Part shown: positions 1 through 12,246 of the stretch, piece after piece
Layout: every line of letters starts with the position of its first letter
How positions within the stretch are numbered: position 1 is the first letter of the stretch
Assembly: GCA_015179125.1 (NCBI GenBank)
Contig: WHVA01000057.1
Span: 248,001 to 312,000 of the forward strand
Origin: Gautieria morchelliformis
Lineage: Eukaryota; Basidiomycota; Agaricomycetes; Gomphales; Gomphaceae
Length of the DNA stretch: 64,000 nt
Reading direction: 5' to 3'
Position numbers and translations under genes: made by a program
Notes under the pieces: model-generated
Databases searched by the model: none
What the model saw: only the letters and a program-made list of their open reading frames with translations
What the model was told of the DNA's origin: nothing

Positions 1-646
1 TCATTGGTTTTCAGAAAGCTGCCTGGAGAATTGTGGCATGTTTTTGCTGAATTTCTACGTAAGTCTCTTGGGCACCAAGAATGGCACCAATGCCGTTTGA
101 ACACTATAAACGAGTGCATCCAACACCAGATGATAAGTCAATCACTGTCAATGTTATTCACGCAGATTTATTAATGTCCAACAAGAAGACGCAGGCCTTA
201 CCATACATGCCTGAGAATCAACGGAAGTCTGTGAAGGAGGTGTGTCATTTTGCATACGAACCTTGCCGCACCACTTTCATTGCCTCTCAGAACCCAACCC
301 AAAGCTTCTGGCTTCTGGAGATGCGAAGCTCTCCTCCCTGTTGCGGCAATTTCTGTTTCTGGTAAAATTCGCAATCTGTCTGTCTGTCCGATCAGTAGAT
401 GTGCCTGAGTACCTTAGTAACGGCACTGGTCTGCCCTTTTAGTGTGAGTGAGCCATACTATTGTTAAACACGTCTGAATCAAAATCAAAATCAAAGAAAT
501 TCTTATAGAATGCTATGTGATTATGTGTGATGTTGCATTGCGACTGCCACGTGATGTTTCTACACAGGCATTGACCATATTTGGATGGTGAGCTCTTTTA
601 ATGGAATGGCCATGGTCCTCTTAAGCCTCCATCTTGTGGTGTCCCA
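1..646. other. No recognised gene
   Basis: This stretch carries short open frames on both strands but nothing I recognise as a protein family. It may hold upstream exons or flanking sequence of the Ndc10-like gene that follows. No repeat, tRNA or clear promoter was seen. Confidence 0.4.
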
Positions 647-2836
647 ATGACTCAATTCAACGAGTTCTCCCCTCCATTTCTGGATGTGGACTCCAAAGCG
701 GCTGCTATTGTAGCTACTGACATGAACTGCCCCTCTGGGCCGCTGTTTCCCAAGTCTCTGTGTGAGCATGCCCTTGCTAACACGGTCTTGCCTGCAGAGC
801 CACCACACTTGATACTAGGTGGGGTGCATAAGTCCATGCATGACTTAGAAATCGAGTCCTACGCTGTAAGAGATGATATGAGGGGCAAATGGCAAACATA
901 TATGCAGACAGAACAGACCTATGCACGCTATGTGTGTGCCTATGAGAAGTGGTGGGAAAATGACCAGTGGCTCCATATGCAGCAGACCCAGACTATGCTG
1001 CCGTTCCTGCATTTCCAATCCTGGCAAGTAAGGTAGTTCTGCTCCTGAACTATGAGACTACTTGGAAGCAGGTATGTTCACTTGACACATAAGTATACAC
1101 TGATTTGGACCTTGAGCTCACGATCAACAGTTCAAATGTGGAAGCAATGGGGAAACGAAACAAAGAACTAGCGTGGGCAAGCATGTTATCAAGAGCGCAA
1201 TATCCACCCTCAAAAACCATCGAAAATTGAACCAACACCTCTACACTAACATTCCAGGGTCTCAAATCAGGCTTCCAGATGACATCCAAATACAAGAGAT
1301 TGAACAAGCCACTGCACACAACGAGCCTGATCACCACAGAAAATCTCAGACTTTGAAGGTCACAGGTTCGTCCAGCGGTGAGTGTAGGGGTTATTATTAT
1401 CCTGATCAGTAAATTCCTAGGTTTCCACAAGACACTTATACTCATGAAGATCTTGAGGCAATCTCCCATGTCTGTCTAACAATGCCTGTGACCAAAAGGC
1501 CCTCGTTAGAAGCCTTCGAGACCGAGCAATGATACTGCTCACAGCTGGCTCAGCATACTGAGGGGACAGCCTTCACCCCTTAGAATGGTCTGACCTGGGC
1601 ATATGGAATGTCCCGAATGTCAGTGCTGGGTTTGATGCTGAAATTGCAGTAAGTTGGACTGTTGTTATTGTTTCGAGGATGGTAAGCCAACGGGAAACAA
1701 GGCCATGATTATGCTGTCCTATAATTCAAAACATAACCAAGATGGCCAACTCGATGAACATGGTGTCATTCGTCATTGGTTTTCAGTGTTATGCCCCATT
1801 GGAGCCTTGGCTCTTCATTTTTTTGCACAATTCCACATCCTAAACATTCATCGACCTTTGTTTGTACCAGATTTTTCTGACAGTGCATGTATGGCTGGGT
1901 ATGGACGGTATGGATGCAAGGCATGGTATGAGTTCAAAGTGTTCTATGCTTCAGAGATCACCAAGCCCATGTCGTATGATAGTACATGCCCGCTAGCATG
2001 CATGCATCTCCATGAAGGCACTCATTTCTTTCGAGATCACCTTGAGAGGGTCAAGGCTTTTCACAAGGCCAGCAACATTGATCTGAGCAAGGCGACCCAT
2101 GCAACATGTGTCTATGCGGCTGAAATCTCCCATGCTCATGGAACATCCATGGACGACACTAAGGCCCTTGGTGGTTGGAATGATTCTGGAGCCTATAGGC
2201 CATGCTATGACACTAAATCCCACTTCCAGCTCTTCTGGGTGCCATGATGTTCAATGCTGCAAAGCCGGAAAACCATGCCCTTGCTTGAGACTGCCTAGGT
2301 AAGTTGCTCTAGAGTCTATAAGGCATTATAATGTTCACGGTTTGTGCTTCAGATCAGAACATCCTAAAGAGATAGTAGGTGGCATATTTCCCTGGGTCGA
2401 AGAAGAAATGGAGGCCCTTCATAACCGTCGGGATGCACATAAACAGTGTAGGGACTTCGCTCTGGATTGTTTCTTAGCTTTGTTAGGTTTCACGTGGAAA
2501 ATCCTGGTGCAGGACCTTGCTGTCCTATTTCAAAATGCTCCAGACTCCCACATATTCTCATATGAACCATTCAACTGACCTGAATTCAGGGTGTTTGCTG
2601 CACTTGTGCCAAAACAAATTGTAAGGGCAGAAGACAATGCTTGTGCCGCATTCATGAATTTGCCAGAACACATGGCACAAATGTTGTATGGCACTGTTGA
2701 ATCCTCAAAACTCTCTCAGCAGGAACAAATGTGTCAGATAAAGGTACAGTTTTCACAACTTCAAGAACAGATGATACAGATGGGTGGGAGCATCGGACTA
2801 CTGGCTGAGGCAGGACCGCCTCGCAAAAAAGCTTGA
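647..2836 (+). pseudogene. Ndc10 / Crypton-type tyrosine recombinase-like gene, decayed
   Basis: Successive short exons read as the basidiomycete Ndc10-domain family, which derives from Crypton tyrosine recombinases. In order: an N-terminal helix motif TYARYVCAYEKWW near 910-945; VVLLLNYETTWKQ near 1027-1065; a segment around SAISTLKNHRKLNQHLY near 1195-1245; SLRDRAMILLTAGSAY near 1510-1560; ALALHFFAQFHILNIHRP near 1808-1857; THATCVYAAEISHAHGTS then ALGGWNDSGAYRPCYD near 2095-2210; and C-terminal IFPWVEEEMEALH near 2378-2420, ending in a Gln-rich coiled coil at 2836. The W and Y of GGW..CYD fit the recombinase C-terminal motif. Introns of about 50-110 bases separate the blocks. There is an in-frame stop after TAGSAY (about 1558) and a frame change near 990-1000, so I call it a pseudogene. 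An autonomous Crypton and a domesticated host copy cannot be told apart here, and no terminal repeats were found. Confidence 0.75.
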
Positions 2837-2950
2837 ATGAAAGGTAATTACATATCTTTCAGGAATCACTCTCGGCTTACATCGTGGGTAGCTGCCACCG
2901 CCGGTGATCACTCTCCATCCCCACCCCCAGTGTTGAACGGTCTGGACGCC

Positions 2951-3046
2951 CTGCAGGCTGTCACTAACATGTGTGACGACGCTTCCCTCTCTGTTGCCCT
3001 GCAGGCTGTCACTAACATGTGTGACGACGCTTCCCTCTCCGTTGCC
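2951..3046. repeat. 48-bp tandem duplication
   Basis: Two adjacent copies of a 48-bp unit beginning CTGCAGGCTGTCACTAAC, at 2951-2998 and 2999-3046, differ at one position (TCT versus TCC). The duplication is recent and lies between the Ndc10-like gene and the MITE. Confidence 0.9.
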
Positions 3047-3126
3047 CTGCTGTTTTCAGCACTATCACCAAGGTATCATAGGCCGATTGGTCACGCTTCG
3101 TTTTTGCAATCGGACTCTGTGAGTTC

Positions 3127-3890
3127 CAGGGCTGTCCACGAGTCAACCTGCAGGTTACCTGGACTTGGACGCACAGGTTTGCCAGCTTCCAGAAGTGGAA
3201 CCTGGACTTGACCTGAGTTTTTCTGCAGGTTGACTTGGACCCGCAGGTTAAACCTGCGGGTGACTTGCAGTGACTTGCCGGATTATTCCGAGCTGACTCA
3301 CCCCATGCGAGTGCATGATGCGTCTCCTCCCGTGGGGATGGCCCTCCTCCATGGAAAGACATGGCCCAGGTCCCTGGCCAGGTGCAGATCATATGAACAG
3401 ACAGTGAGTCACATGGTCTGTTCGGACTCGCAAGTCTGCACAACTGATGGCCCTACATAGGTAAATCAGTGGGCAGCAATGCCACCACATCGGTGTGGAG
3501 GAACGGGCATACTCGCAGATCACCTGAGAGCTGCGAGTTCTCTACCGGTTCGTGTTTTTTTTTTCTGTGCTTCAGGTCTCTATTCAATTGTCTAGTAGTC
3601 AAGGAAGTCAACCCTGTAATCCATTGTGGAGGAACCGGCATACTCACAGATACCTGAGATGACTGACTTCTCTACTCCAGAAGGAGGTAATAGTAGTTGA
3701 ATGACATGAATTCTTGGCATTTAAGGCTTGCAGGTCTGCAAGTCACCTGCGGAATTCCAAAGGCCAAACCTGGACTTGGCAGGTTTTTAGGTGCCGGGTC
3801 ACCTGGACTTGTGGGAGTTGTATCTGCAGGTTAAAATCGCAGGTTGAACTGCGAGTCACCTGCAGGAACCTGGACTCATGGACAGCCCTG
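3127..3890. mobile_element. hAT-type MITE with 8-bp target duplication
   Basis: The terminal inverted repeats are CAGGGCTGTCCACGAGTC at the left and the complement of CAGGGCTGTCCATGAGTC at the right, with one mismatch in 18. The element is flanked by an identical 8-bp duplication GTGAGTTC at 3119-3126 and 3891-3898. CAGGG ends plus an 8-bp duplication are the hAT signature. The subterminal 100-150 bases at each side are packed with short motifs of the type ACCTGCAGG / ACCTGGACTTG in both orientations, as expected for hAT transposase-binding repeats. A partly duplicated module (TGGAGGAACNGGCATACTC) occurs inside near 3497 and 3629. No transposase frame is present, so the element is non-autonomous, 764 bp long. 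Confidence 0.88.
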
Positions 3891-4186
3891 GTGAGTTCAA
3901 GTCTGTGTCAACTTACTCCATGAGTTCAGGTCTGTGCAAACTCACCTTGTCAAACAATACAACTCATGATATTGCCTTTCCACTAGATAATACAGCTCAA
4001 TAATCTTGTTACAAATAATCTTGTTACACTTTTTACCCCCAAGTCGCTGATACCACAGCCACAGCCTTGATTGAATAACCCAAAAAACTCTATACCTCTG
4101 CTTCCCACAGCTACTTCCATTTTCAGCTGGCCAGAGCCGCTCGAGAAGTTGATTTCAAGGTATTTGAGCTGCACTTGGTTCCTGGG

Positions 4187-4570
4187 TGGTTCTGATGCCG
4201 TATGTATTCAGAACACAATCATCTGTTGTACTAGCAATCTTGGCTCCAATATACTTGCTATTCAACTGACTCTGATGGAAAGGAATCCCGCCAAGCTATC
4301 TTGGATATCACTGCTCATCCTTTCCACTGGAGCTCATTAACCGCTTGGATTCTCAAATAGTGTTCAATCGGCTCTCGCATCAGTCAATATATGAAATTGT
4401 TTCACTTCGTCTGCATGACGTTATGGAAAGGATCAAGGATCGATGAATTCACCTGTAGGTAACACAAGTAATCCAAGTAACATGCTCTTGAATTACATCG
4501 GTTGACCTTTACTTTACATCCCCACCAGTGCATGATTATCTGGCGAATGAGCTTGGCCAGGCTCACAGGT
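4187..4570 (+). pseudogene. Hsp78/ClpB-type disaggregase remnant
   Basis: The sequence reads as the second AAA+ module of a ClpB/Hsp78 chaperone: NTIICCTSNLGSNILA (sensor-1 region) near 4212-4260, then ESRQAILDITAH, then in a shifted frame ELINRLDSQIVFNRLS (the arginine-finger helix) near 4328-4375, VSLRLHDVMERIKDR near 4400-4446, and after a probable intron HDYLANELG near 4530-4560. Hsp78 disaggregates proteins in the mitochondrial matrix using ATP. The frame change near 4313 and in-frame stops after KDR show it is dead. Only about 120 codons of an expected 800 or more remain, so it is probably a gene fragment rather than a decayed full copy. Confidence 0.65.
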
Positions 4571-5309
4571 TCAATCTGCATTAAATTTCAGTCTTCATAG
4601 CTCTTACTTGATATAGGTGTGGCTCAAAGGTGTCTTTATGAGTTCTGGAGCACCATTGCAACAATATCTACTGACTTTACACATTACCGTTGCCAGAGCC
4701 CTTGTGGCTAGACTCTTTCTTGGCAGTAGGTCTGTTGCCTCCGTCTTCTTGCGCGTTTTGACACAGATATGATCAGGTGTTCACTATTATCTCACATATA
4801 GTTGTGGAGGATGGTTTCTTTCCTGGCACATTGTTCTTGATATCAAAGTGGTACAAGGCACACATTTTGCTTGAAATACATGCCCAAATGGCTTATTTGA
4901 TGCTTAATTTATTCATTTGACAGCGAGAGAACGTTGGTCATCAAACTTCTATGCTATACATTGGTTGGTACTACATAGAACTCTTGTAACTTAAGCACTC
5001 AAAGTGCTCCAGGGTGTCTCATCAGCAACACGTTTGGGGGTGTCTATTAGCTGCTGGTATAATGTTGGGTATGGAAGGGGTGTTTGGCCATGCTGCCTGG
5101 AGGTTTATGCTTTGCTGTTACCAGTTACGGTCAGGTGACACAACCAGGTGGATTTATTATATCAAGGGAAGTTGAACTATAGCCACCACGATCGTTGCTA
5201 TTTTCATGCTTCCTGATTTTGTCGAGAATACCAAGTGACCAAGTGCTTGTTGTCCTACTATTTGAAACCTGATGGTCTACTGATATATGGTCCACAGCTT
5301 AGAAAGGAA
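4571..5309. other. No recognised gene
   Basis: AT-leaning sequence without a convincing reading frame. It may contain further eroded Hsp78 or DIRS-like sequence, but no motif is clear enough to call. Confidence 0.4.
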
Positions 5310-5785
5310 TGTAGAGGACAGGAATTATAGGCAGTAGGACTGGACTTGGTGCTCAAAAGAAGACTAGAAATTAATTCACTCTCAGTGAATTTGGTTGTCA
5401 CTATTAATATTATACACTACCTAGAAATTAATTCACTACAGGATTTCTAGGTCAATAAATCGAAGGAGAATAAGACTAATTTACTTGCCTCTCTCAGTGA
5501 ATTTGGTTGTCACTGAGAGAGGGGGAAATGTGTCTCACTGTGCATATACTACCACCCGGCCCTTTAGCGCCCATGGCGCGTCGAAATGATTATGTAAGGG
5601 TGCCAGTGGTGAAAGGAAGAAAAACAAATCGAAATAGAAGTACAAATCTTTGGTAGAAAATTTCGGAAAAATTCTGAAAAATCAAATGATCATAGTAGAA
5701 CAATCTGACAAGAAATTGGAAGGAAATACGAATGGTGGAATTTATTTGGCTTGATTTTGGTGCAGGAGCATAAATGCACCCAACA
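5310..5785 (-). repeat. Solo LTR (family A) with 5-bp target duplication
   Basis: Read on the minus strand the element begins TGTTGGGTGCATTTATG and ends CCTCTACA, so it has the TG..CA ends of an LTR. It is flanked by an identical 5-bp duplication AGGAA (5305-5309 and 5786-5790). It is 476 bp long and shares its sequence with the LTRs near 45.0 and 45.8 kb. A palindromic motif related to CTCTCAGTGACAAC..GTTGTCACTGAGAG occurs twice in its 3' half. No internal retroelement sequence belongs to it, so it is a solo LTR formed by LTR-LTR recombination. Confidence 0.9.
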
Positions 5786-5919
5786 AGGAAGTTGGTGGAA
5801 AAACAGATGAGCAAGGACGTGGGTGGTATGGATGACGGAGATCCTGGAGGAGCATATTGAGGGTTTATTCTTGCTGTGTACAATGGGAAGGTGTGGTGGT
5901 TCACTATGATACTCGACTG

Positions 5920-7104
5920 TCATGATACTCCCCCGAAGGGGCTCCAGAGTGAGTTCACCGGATGACCATCAAGAGCGGAGACGACGCAGAGTTCTTCATA
6001 GAAACATATATGGAAAGATGGCGGCGGTTCAGGAATGGGGGAAAAGAAGGCTAAGCTGAGCTGAGGAATATAAAAACCCATGGAGTTGAGGGATGCGTCA
6101 CAGAAAATGGTCAAGTCGGCATCGGATGCTCGCCAGACTATGGAGTCAAGCAAGCAGAGGCCGCTGGAGGCGTCGATGGTGTCGGTGAGCCAGTTTAAAT
6201 CGTGGATGATGGCACGGTTGAGATGGAGTGTGGCTTTGGGAATGGATTTGCCAGCGATCTTCGCGTAAGATGATTGTAGGGCAGGTCTGAGTAATGGGAA
6301 GAAGTTGAGCGACCAGTTGATCCATCCTAAGAGGCGTTGCCAGTGGACGAGCGGATGGCGGCGTGAGATTGAGGCGTCGGTGAAAGAGCGAATGGCGGCT
6401 ACTAAGGCGGCTTTGCTCTCAGCAGGGAAGGATATTGACATGTCGTGCGGGTTGATGTCGAAGCCGATGATACGCAAAAACATGCCGAAGGCTTGTTTGG
6501 ATTGCTCGTGCAGCAGACCTATTTCATCCCATAACAGTAGCAGAGCGACTTGCTTGAACGGGAAACGTTCACCATATGGTTTGTATAGGTACAGAGCCGG
6601 GTCCAGGTCATGGGACCAGGCATCGTCCATGTAGTGCAGCAGGTCCTTGATATTCTTTACGTGAATTGCGATCCAAATAACAAGTCCCATGAAAAGACAC
6701 CATACGCGTGCGGCACTGCGGGTGCCGAATTCCATGCAACGGTCCACATGGCGTTGTCCATCTATGGTGACGACTTGCTTAATTTGCCAAAGAGGATGCA
6801 CAGGCCAATGGCGATAAGCACCTGAGACATCGTCTTTGAAAAGCCAAGCAGGCGGTCTGTTGAATTGGTGGCGGAAATGGCGCAGGATTGCACCAAAATC
6901 CTGGAGATTGTCGAAACGTACTGAAGCATCGTCTCGGGCGATCCAGGAGTTGAGTGACCCTACCACCACTGGTATCGTGGGGATGTGTCGCACAATGGGG
7001 GCATCAGTGAATTTCGTGTTAGGAAGTGAATGGAGATGCTCGATATTGCTAACTTCGGGCATGCTCTTCATGGATCTGCGGGGAGAACGAGGCCTTATGA
7101 GCAA
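5920..7104 (-). mobile_element. DIRS-like retroelement fossil: reverse transcriptase-RNase H part
   Basis: A 394-codon open frame reads as a reverse transcriptase followed by RNase H. Visible motifs are FKDDVSGAYRHWPVHP (RT motif A type), FGTRSAARVWCLFMG, the catalytic LLHYMDDAWSHD (YMDD), LLGWINWSLNFFPLLRPALQ, and DLTIFCDASLNSMGF (RNase H). The layout and the FGTRSA..LHYMDD wording fit DIRS-type tyrosine-recombinase retroelements of Agaricomycetes rather than copia or gypsy. No recombinase or terminal repeats of the element are visible, so only this part of a fossil survives. A family-A solo LTR sits just beyond its 3' side. Confidence 0.7.
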
Positions 7105-7498
7105 CCCATCCCTATCTCCGAGAAGACCACAGTGGTCTCATGGAAGCGGGCTGAGAGTGTGTCCAGCATGGACAGTGCCAGCATCTATATTGACCCCAAA
7201 GTCAACATAGTGACAGGCAGGGTGCAATGCTACATACCTCATCCCGGTTCCCATCACGAGGTAATGGAAAACGAGTGTCTGGGATGGCATCTGCTAGTCC
7301 CCCATACTCTGAAGGCTGGCTGGGCATCAGGTGTCACTCACAAAGCATCCGCTGCACTCTTAGAACATTTGTGTCCCTGTGAAATGTAACTACTGGCATA
7401 AATTCAATGTATATTGCTATCAAATTGCCTCCTTGAATACTACCTAGGTTCAATCCCAATCGTGGATCTATTTCATCATCTCGTCTGCACACCTGTCA
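7105..7498. other. Spacer between DIRS-like fossil and alpha-kinase gene
   Basis: An open frame of 119 codons on the plus strand (7030-7389) overlaps the retroelement fossil on the other strand and matches nothing I recognise. I see no gene here. Confidence 0.35.
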
Positions 7499-9872
7499 CT
7501 ACCTCCTTTTGCCTTTCCCCATAGAATGTGTCTTACATTGAGTCCCTGAGTCGTCATCTGTTTCTGCCTTCTCATCCTCATCTTCCTCCACATCATCATC
7601 TTCCTCCACATTATAATCACCAGTTTTTGATAGGCCATAATCCCCTATTTCCAATGCCTCACAGATGCGGTGGCAGTTGGGTTGAGCAATGTAGGTCTCA
7701 ACTCCCTAGGTTCTGTGGTCCCCAACACCTGAAGTCCTGAGAGACATTGAGATTATCTACAGCATCAACATATTCAGACATACCCAGATGCAGAATGAAA
7801 CATATGGTCAAAGATAATCTGGCCTAGCTTGGAAGGATTGCCATCACCTTTCATTGGCAGTCTGCCTTGAGAAGCTAGTGATTTGTAGAGGTGTTATTCA
7901 ATAAGAACTGAAAGATTAGAGCTACGTACTTTGTATGTCTGCAAGGACCATTTCACCATGGGTCCAGACCAGTGAGAAGTGTGCGAGGGCATAAAGTGAA
8001 GCACCAAGCCACCCAGCCTGTTCATGCCAGGGATGCTCCGTAGTGCCACTCCATCAGCGAACAACCGTCACATGAAATAGCTCAATCAACCAGACAACAT
8101 CATCATCTCCATACATGTCACCAGGCTTGATACCAGATGCAGGAGAGGGGTCATCCCAGTACTTTTCCCCCATGACTTCACGAACCAGGAAACAATCAGA
8201 GAATGCGAGATCTGTGAAAGGGCCAGATCGGTGAAGTATATTCCCCACACCACCATAAACATGCAGCGCACCATCAGAAACCAGGGTATCAGTCTCTTTT
8301 GCACGAGAATAGAATGCATTGAGAACTTCTTGACCGATCTTCAAACGCTGGGCCTCGGCAGTAAGGAAACATGCATTGCTGGCTATGTCTCTATTCTTGG
8401 GGCCATCTCCAACATGATAAAACCTCTTGAATACCATGCGCTGCTCTTGAAAGTTTCCCTGTAAATGTGCATCAGTATGGATGGCAGAGTAAACATCACG
8501 AGCATGCCAGTGACATACACAATACACATGTTTCATTGTGCCAGAAAAAGTATGCACATTGTTGATCTTAGCACTCTCATACTCATTGGTATTGTCCCAG
8601 TTTACCTGCCACTTTCCGGCATCATCCTGAAAGAGGCAGGCTACCTGAACAGTAATCTCCGTCGCAGGCTTTGCCATGAGACTACCACCACCAGGTGCCC
8701 AACAAGATTGTAATGGACTATGTACTGTCAAATGGATAGCAGAGTTGGGCCCATATTCAGGCAAGGTTTAATCACGTACCAGATTTTTTGAATGGAGTAT
8801 TGCCAGTGCCTGAGTCTGATGAGTGACGTGCCCTCTTTTTCCCGGCACAGGCAGGCCATAGTTGATAGGGTCCCACTAAAAAAGAGTAAGTGTCCTAATC
8901 TGGCCATGCACAACATTGAACGCACCCTCTTACGAATGAAATACCACTCCAATGATAACACCGCCCCAACATTTCTGATTTTCTTGACATCGCCAGGAAG
9001 TTGTTGAAGGAGGATAACATTCTCACCAGAATGTGCATCCCAAAATTGACCCACCAGTGGCAGGTTTCATCCGTGAAGCTGGACTTCACCATGCTCCCTG
9101 TTGCTGTGAGTATGGAAGGACGTGTGACTACACCTATGGCATGTACAATTTCATCTCGAGTTCTTCAGTCTTCAACCACACTTTGTTCCAGGTCTCCACA
9201 GTTTTTGCTAGTATGTCTGAGCCAGCGACAATAAATACAACATGTGGTGACGTTCACTGGGTCTTACCTGAGAGTGCTTCATTGCGAGTGTGTTGCAGTT
9301 TATAGAAACCTAACTCTGGAGCTGTCCTTCCATCGACAAAGGGAACTATGTTGACAAAGCGCTTCTCGGCATTAGTTGCACCACCGACTTTGAGCCTTGA
9401 CAGGCCCCCACTTGTCGGAGGGCCACACGGTGGCAATAGGCTCGCGAGCCCTTTGTTCAGGTGGCTTTGTATGTGGGTGATGCGTTCATGTTCATGCCGT
9501 TGAACTTCACCGGTATCCTGCCCATCTGAGAAAAACAATGTAAGGCATGTAATTACAATGTGAGATAAGTGGCACACCTTTGTGTTTGCATTTGCCACAC
9601 AGTTCACCAGGCATATGCTGGTAAGTTAAGCTGCACTTGTGACACTGCAGCCACTCCTGGATAAATGTTTAACCCTATCAGTTATGCCATCAGATACCTC
9701 AACTTAGCTTGATGTGGGCATGCTCAATGGCATCATCAGCTTTGTTCTGAAGAAGAAAGCATTTACCACAGAGCCCGGGCGCAGCTTTCAACTCAAAGAC
9801 CTGTCCACATCCGAGCCCTGGCTCAGCCATGGCACACTCCTGAGTCTGTAAAGCTGGTTCTGGAGGCACCAT
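7499..9872 (-). pseudogene. Fungal alpha-type protein kinase with zinc ribbons, decayed
   Basis: Minus-strand exons read as the basidiomycete alpha-kinase (MHCK/EF2K-like, atypical Ser/Thr kinase) family. An ATG at 9872 opens a CxxC-rich N terminus (GLCGKCFLLQNKADD; then CHKCSLTYQ..CGKCKHKG near 9585-9645), followed by a helical segment (9270-9550). The kinase core shows QRMVFKRFYHVGDG near 8420-8455, LTAEAQRLKIGQEVLNAFY near 8305-8375, and SDCFLVREVMGEKYW near 8150-8200. It continues with WSGTTEHPW, LYALAHFSLVWTHG, and EMVLADIQ, the catalytic ADLQG-type motif, near 7940-8000. A later exon reads IIFDHMFHSASG and then HCxxxC-type NCHRICEALEIG near 7650-7690, followed by an acidic tail ending at 7499. 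In-frame stops at 8054-8056 and 7706-7708 mark it as dead or recently damaged. Confidence 0.75.
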
Positions 9873-11504
9873 TGTTCAAGTTGTGGAGCGTTATGGGATT
9901 TTTTAAGGTGGAATGGCCAAAGCGGCACAATTGTGAGATGCTTTATACCTGTGGAGATGCAATCACAGGAATAGTGGTGGGATCTGAATGCCCGTGCCAC
10001 AGTTGAGATTCAAAATTGCAACACCCACATAGGTCTCATCCCACTTTCAGGTGCAAATCCAATCCAAAGGCTGGCTGCATTGACTCCTTTGTTCAGGGCA
10101 TAATCCTTGTTACTAATACAAGTTACTTCTAAAATAAAAAATGTTCACCGGAATCGACGCAGGATCGTGGATAAAGTCCGGTGTAACGATGCACTGCGTC
10201 AATTCACTGGCTGGAGATACAAATTGAGCTCTAGCAATCAGAGTGCCCAAGGGTACATTAGCACCATGGGTGTCCTCAGCTGGCTGGCCAGTTGGCATGA
10301 TGCATGACCTGGCCAAAATGTGTGGCCTTTTGGCCAGGTCATGTATCATGCCGAGTGATCCGTTGAAAGTTGAGTATCACGCACAATGCTGTTAGAACAG
10401 ATAGACTATGCTTGAGACCCGTGAGATGTTGATGGGTCACCATCCGGATCTTGTGCTGGTTCAGCTGTTTCAGCAGAGAGATCCTGCAAGAGCGAGATCC
10501 TGCCAACATGGAATCCTGTAGCGGCGGTTGGGCGCCAGTCCCCAACTCTGATTCAGTGATCACGGTCATGAGGCACTGAGAATAGCTCATGAAAAAGTGT
10601 CTTTACCTGAGCTGGGGAAGGGATGTCACAGAAGGGAAATGGTAAATCGCGGAAGAGATGGTACATATCCAAGCATTGGGACATAGCCTGGCCCAAAGGA
10701 GAGATGAAGTACAGGATAAAACAAGTCAGTGAAGGAGTGGAAGGAGATCAACAAACAGGAAAGACATACCGTGAGATGGCCACAGGTGACTGGTATATGA
10801 GGTCTATGGAAAAGCGGAGGAGAAAGAGGAGGCATGTAAACATAAGATATATCAAAAGGATGTGGGACAAAAATAATGAACCGGGAGAAAAATATTAAAT
10901 GGACATACCAGGCCGAGACCCCAAAGAAATCAAACAAATTCACAAGCCATCAATTACGGTGCCTGACTGGGCTCAGGTCTATTTTACTTTAGCTATGTGA
11001 TATCAAGGTATTGAAAATCACTTACGACGATCGGTTTTGTGGTGCCTCACATGAGTCGGGCACTGTACATGTGACACTGGCATGCTGTGAGCGGTTCGAT
11101 GTGTTGCAAATTTAACTTCTGGCCTGGGTTCCCTCGTTGCTCTCGGACACTTTTTGGCCACTGTGTGAGACACATTAATGTAAGTCTACCTTCTGGCCTC
11201 GGCTCCCTTACCATTGAGGCCTGAGGACTCGCTTGACATTGCTCTTGGTGACTGGGCTCAGGTATATTTGAGGTACACTGTGATACTAAAAAGTATGTTA
11301 TCGGAACTTGTATCATTGCAAGTGTACCTACTAGCCTGTGCTCCCTTATTGGTGAGGACTCGCTCGACCTTGCTCTTGGCAACTGGGCTCAACTATATTT
11401 TAGGTACCCTATGTGATGTTATAGGAACATGGTCAATCAGGGGCTGTCCCTGGTCATCTAAATTTATTGGTAAGTTTTCACTCACAAAATATCTTGTTTG
11501 TCCA
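9873..11504. other. Intergenic stretch with degenerate repeats
   Basis: No recognised gene. Scattered short frames exist. The part 10,955-11,430 is repetitive and is described separately. The plus-strand frame around 10,910-10,970 (ending PSITVPDWAQ before a GT) looks like a coding exon of an unknown protein. Confidence 0.4.
10955..11430 (+). repeat. Degenerate repeat units, related in inverted orientation to 19.2-19.5 kb
   Basis: Three loosely similar units share the motifs GACTGGGCTCAGGT (10,967; 11,252; a variant at 11,380), a following short AT-rich segment, and CTTCTGGCCTGGGTTCCCTC-like text (11,118; 11,190; 11,331). The first unit (10,955-11,170) also matches the reverse complement of about 19,200-19,500. 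The matching parts could be a decayed exon-intron-exon segment, since the shared block contains a GT..AG interval near 10,978-11,008. Confidence 0.5.
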
Positions 11505-12246
11505 TTATGCAGTATGATGGCTGTGGACAGATATTCGACCAGAACAACAATCCGACTGTAAAAACCTGGGCAAAATCTGACAAGATATCTAAAGCTACGT
11601 TTGCTGAGCAAAAGGAGGAAATTAAGGTGAGCTAAAAGTACCCTGCCGTGTTCCTGTAGGCTAACATTGCATGCTGTGCAGAAAATGCCGCAATGCACAG
11701 GGTGCAGTGCGGTGTATTTGAACTTACTCGGCACATATTGTGGCGCTTGCAAACTGGTGACAAGTGAGTGGTGAAGTAGTCAGTATGTGCTTGACTGACT
11801 TTATGGATAGATAGAAGCCAGTCAACCATGGCGGCAGCGGCTTCCACTGCCGTTATGCCAAGGATGGCTTCGCACCAGTCGCAAGCCACCAATTTCCATG
11901 TCAATGTTCCTACTAGGCAGTCACCCAACCTGGGACTTAGAAATGTGGTGCAGGCTTGGAACTTGAATCAGGCTGTTTGTGAGGCAAGCAAGCCGCCAAA
12001 CATTTCCATTGAAGGCACATTATGGATTTATCCTAGGCATACTGCGAAGAAGCCTCAGCAGGTGCATATCTCTCTGTGCTTTGGATTACTCCTAAATTCA
12101 GCGTATTCCTAGATTTCACATCCCGGCTCAAGGCATGTGGTTCCATATACCACACCAGCCAAGGAGGCTCTTGCCAGGTTTCTTGCAGAATTGCACAAGG
12201 ATTATTCAACTGTGCCATGTGATGATACGGTACGGAGGAGCATAAA

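Noticed and set aside
7440-7470. B-box-like GGTTCAATCCC suggesting a tRNA gene
   Set aside because: No A box or cloverleaf pairing upstream; chance match.
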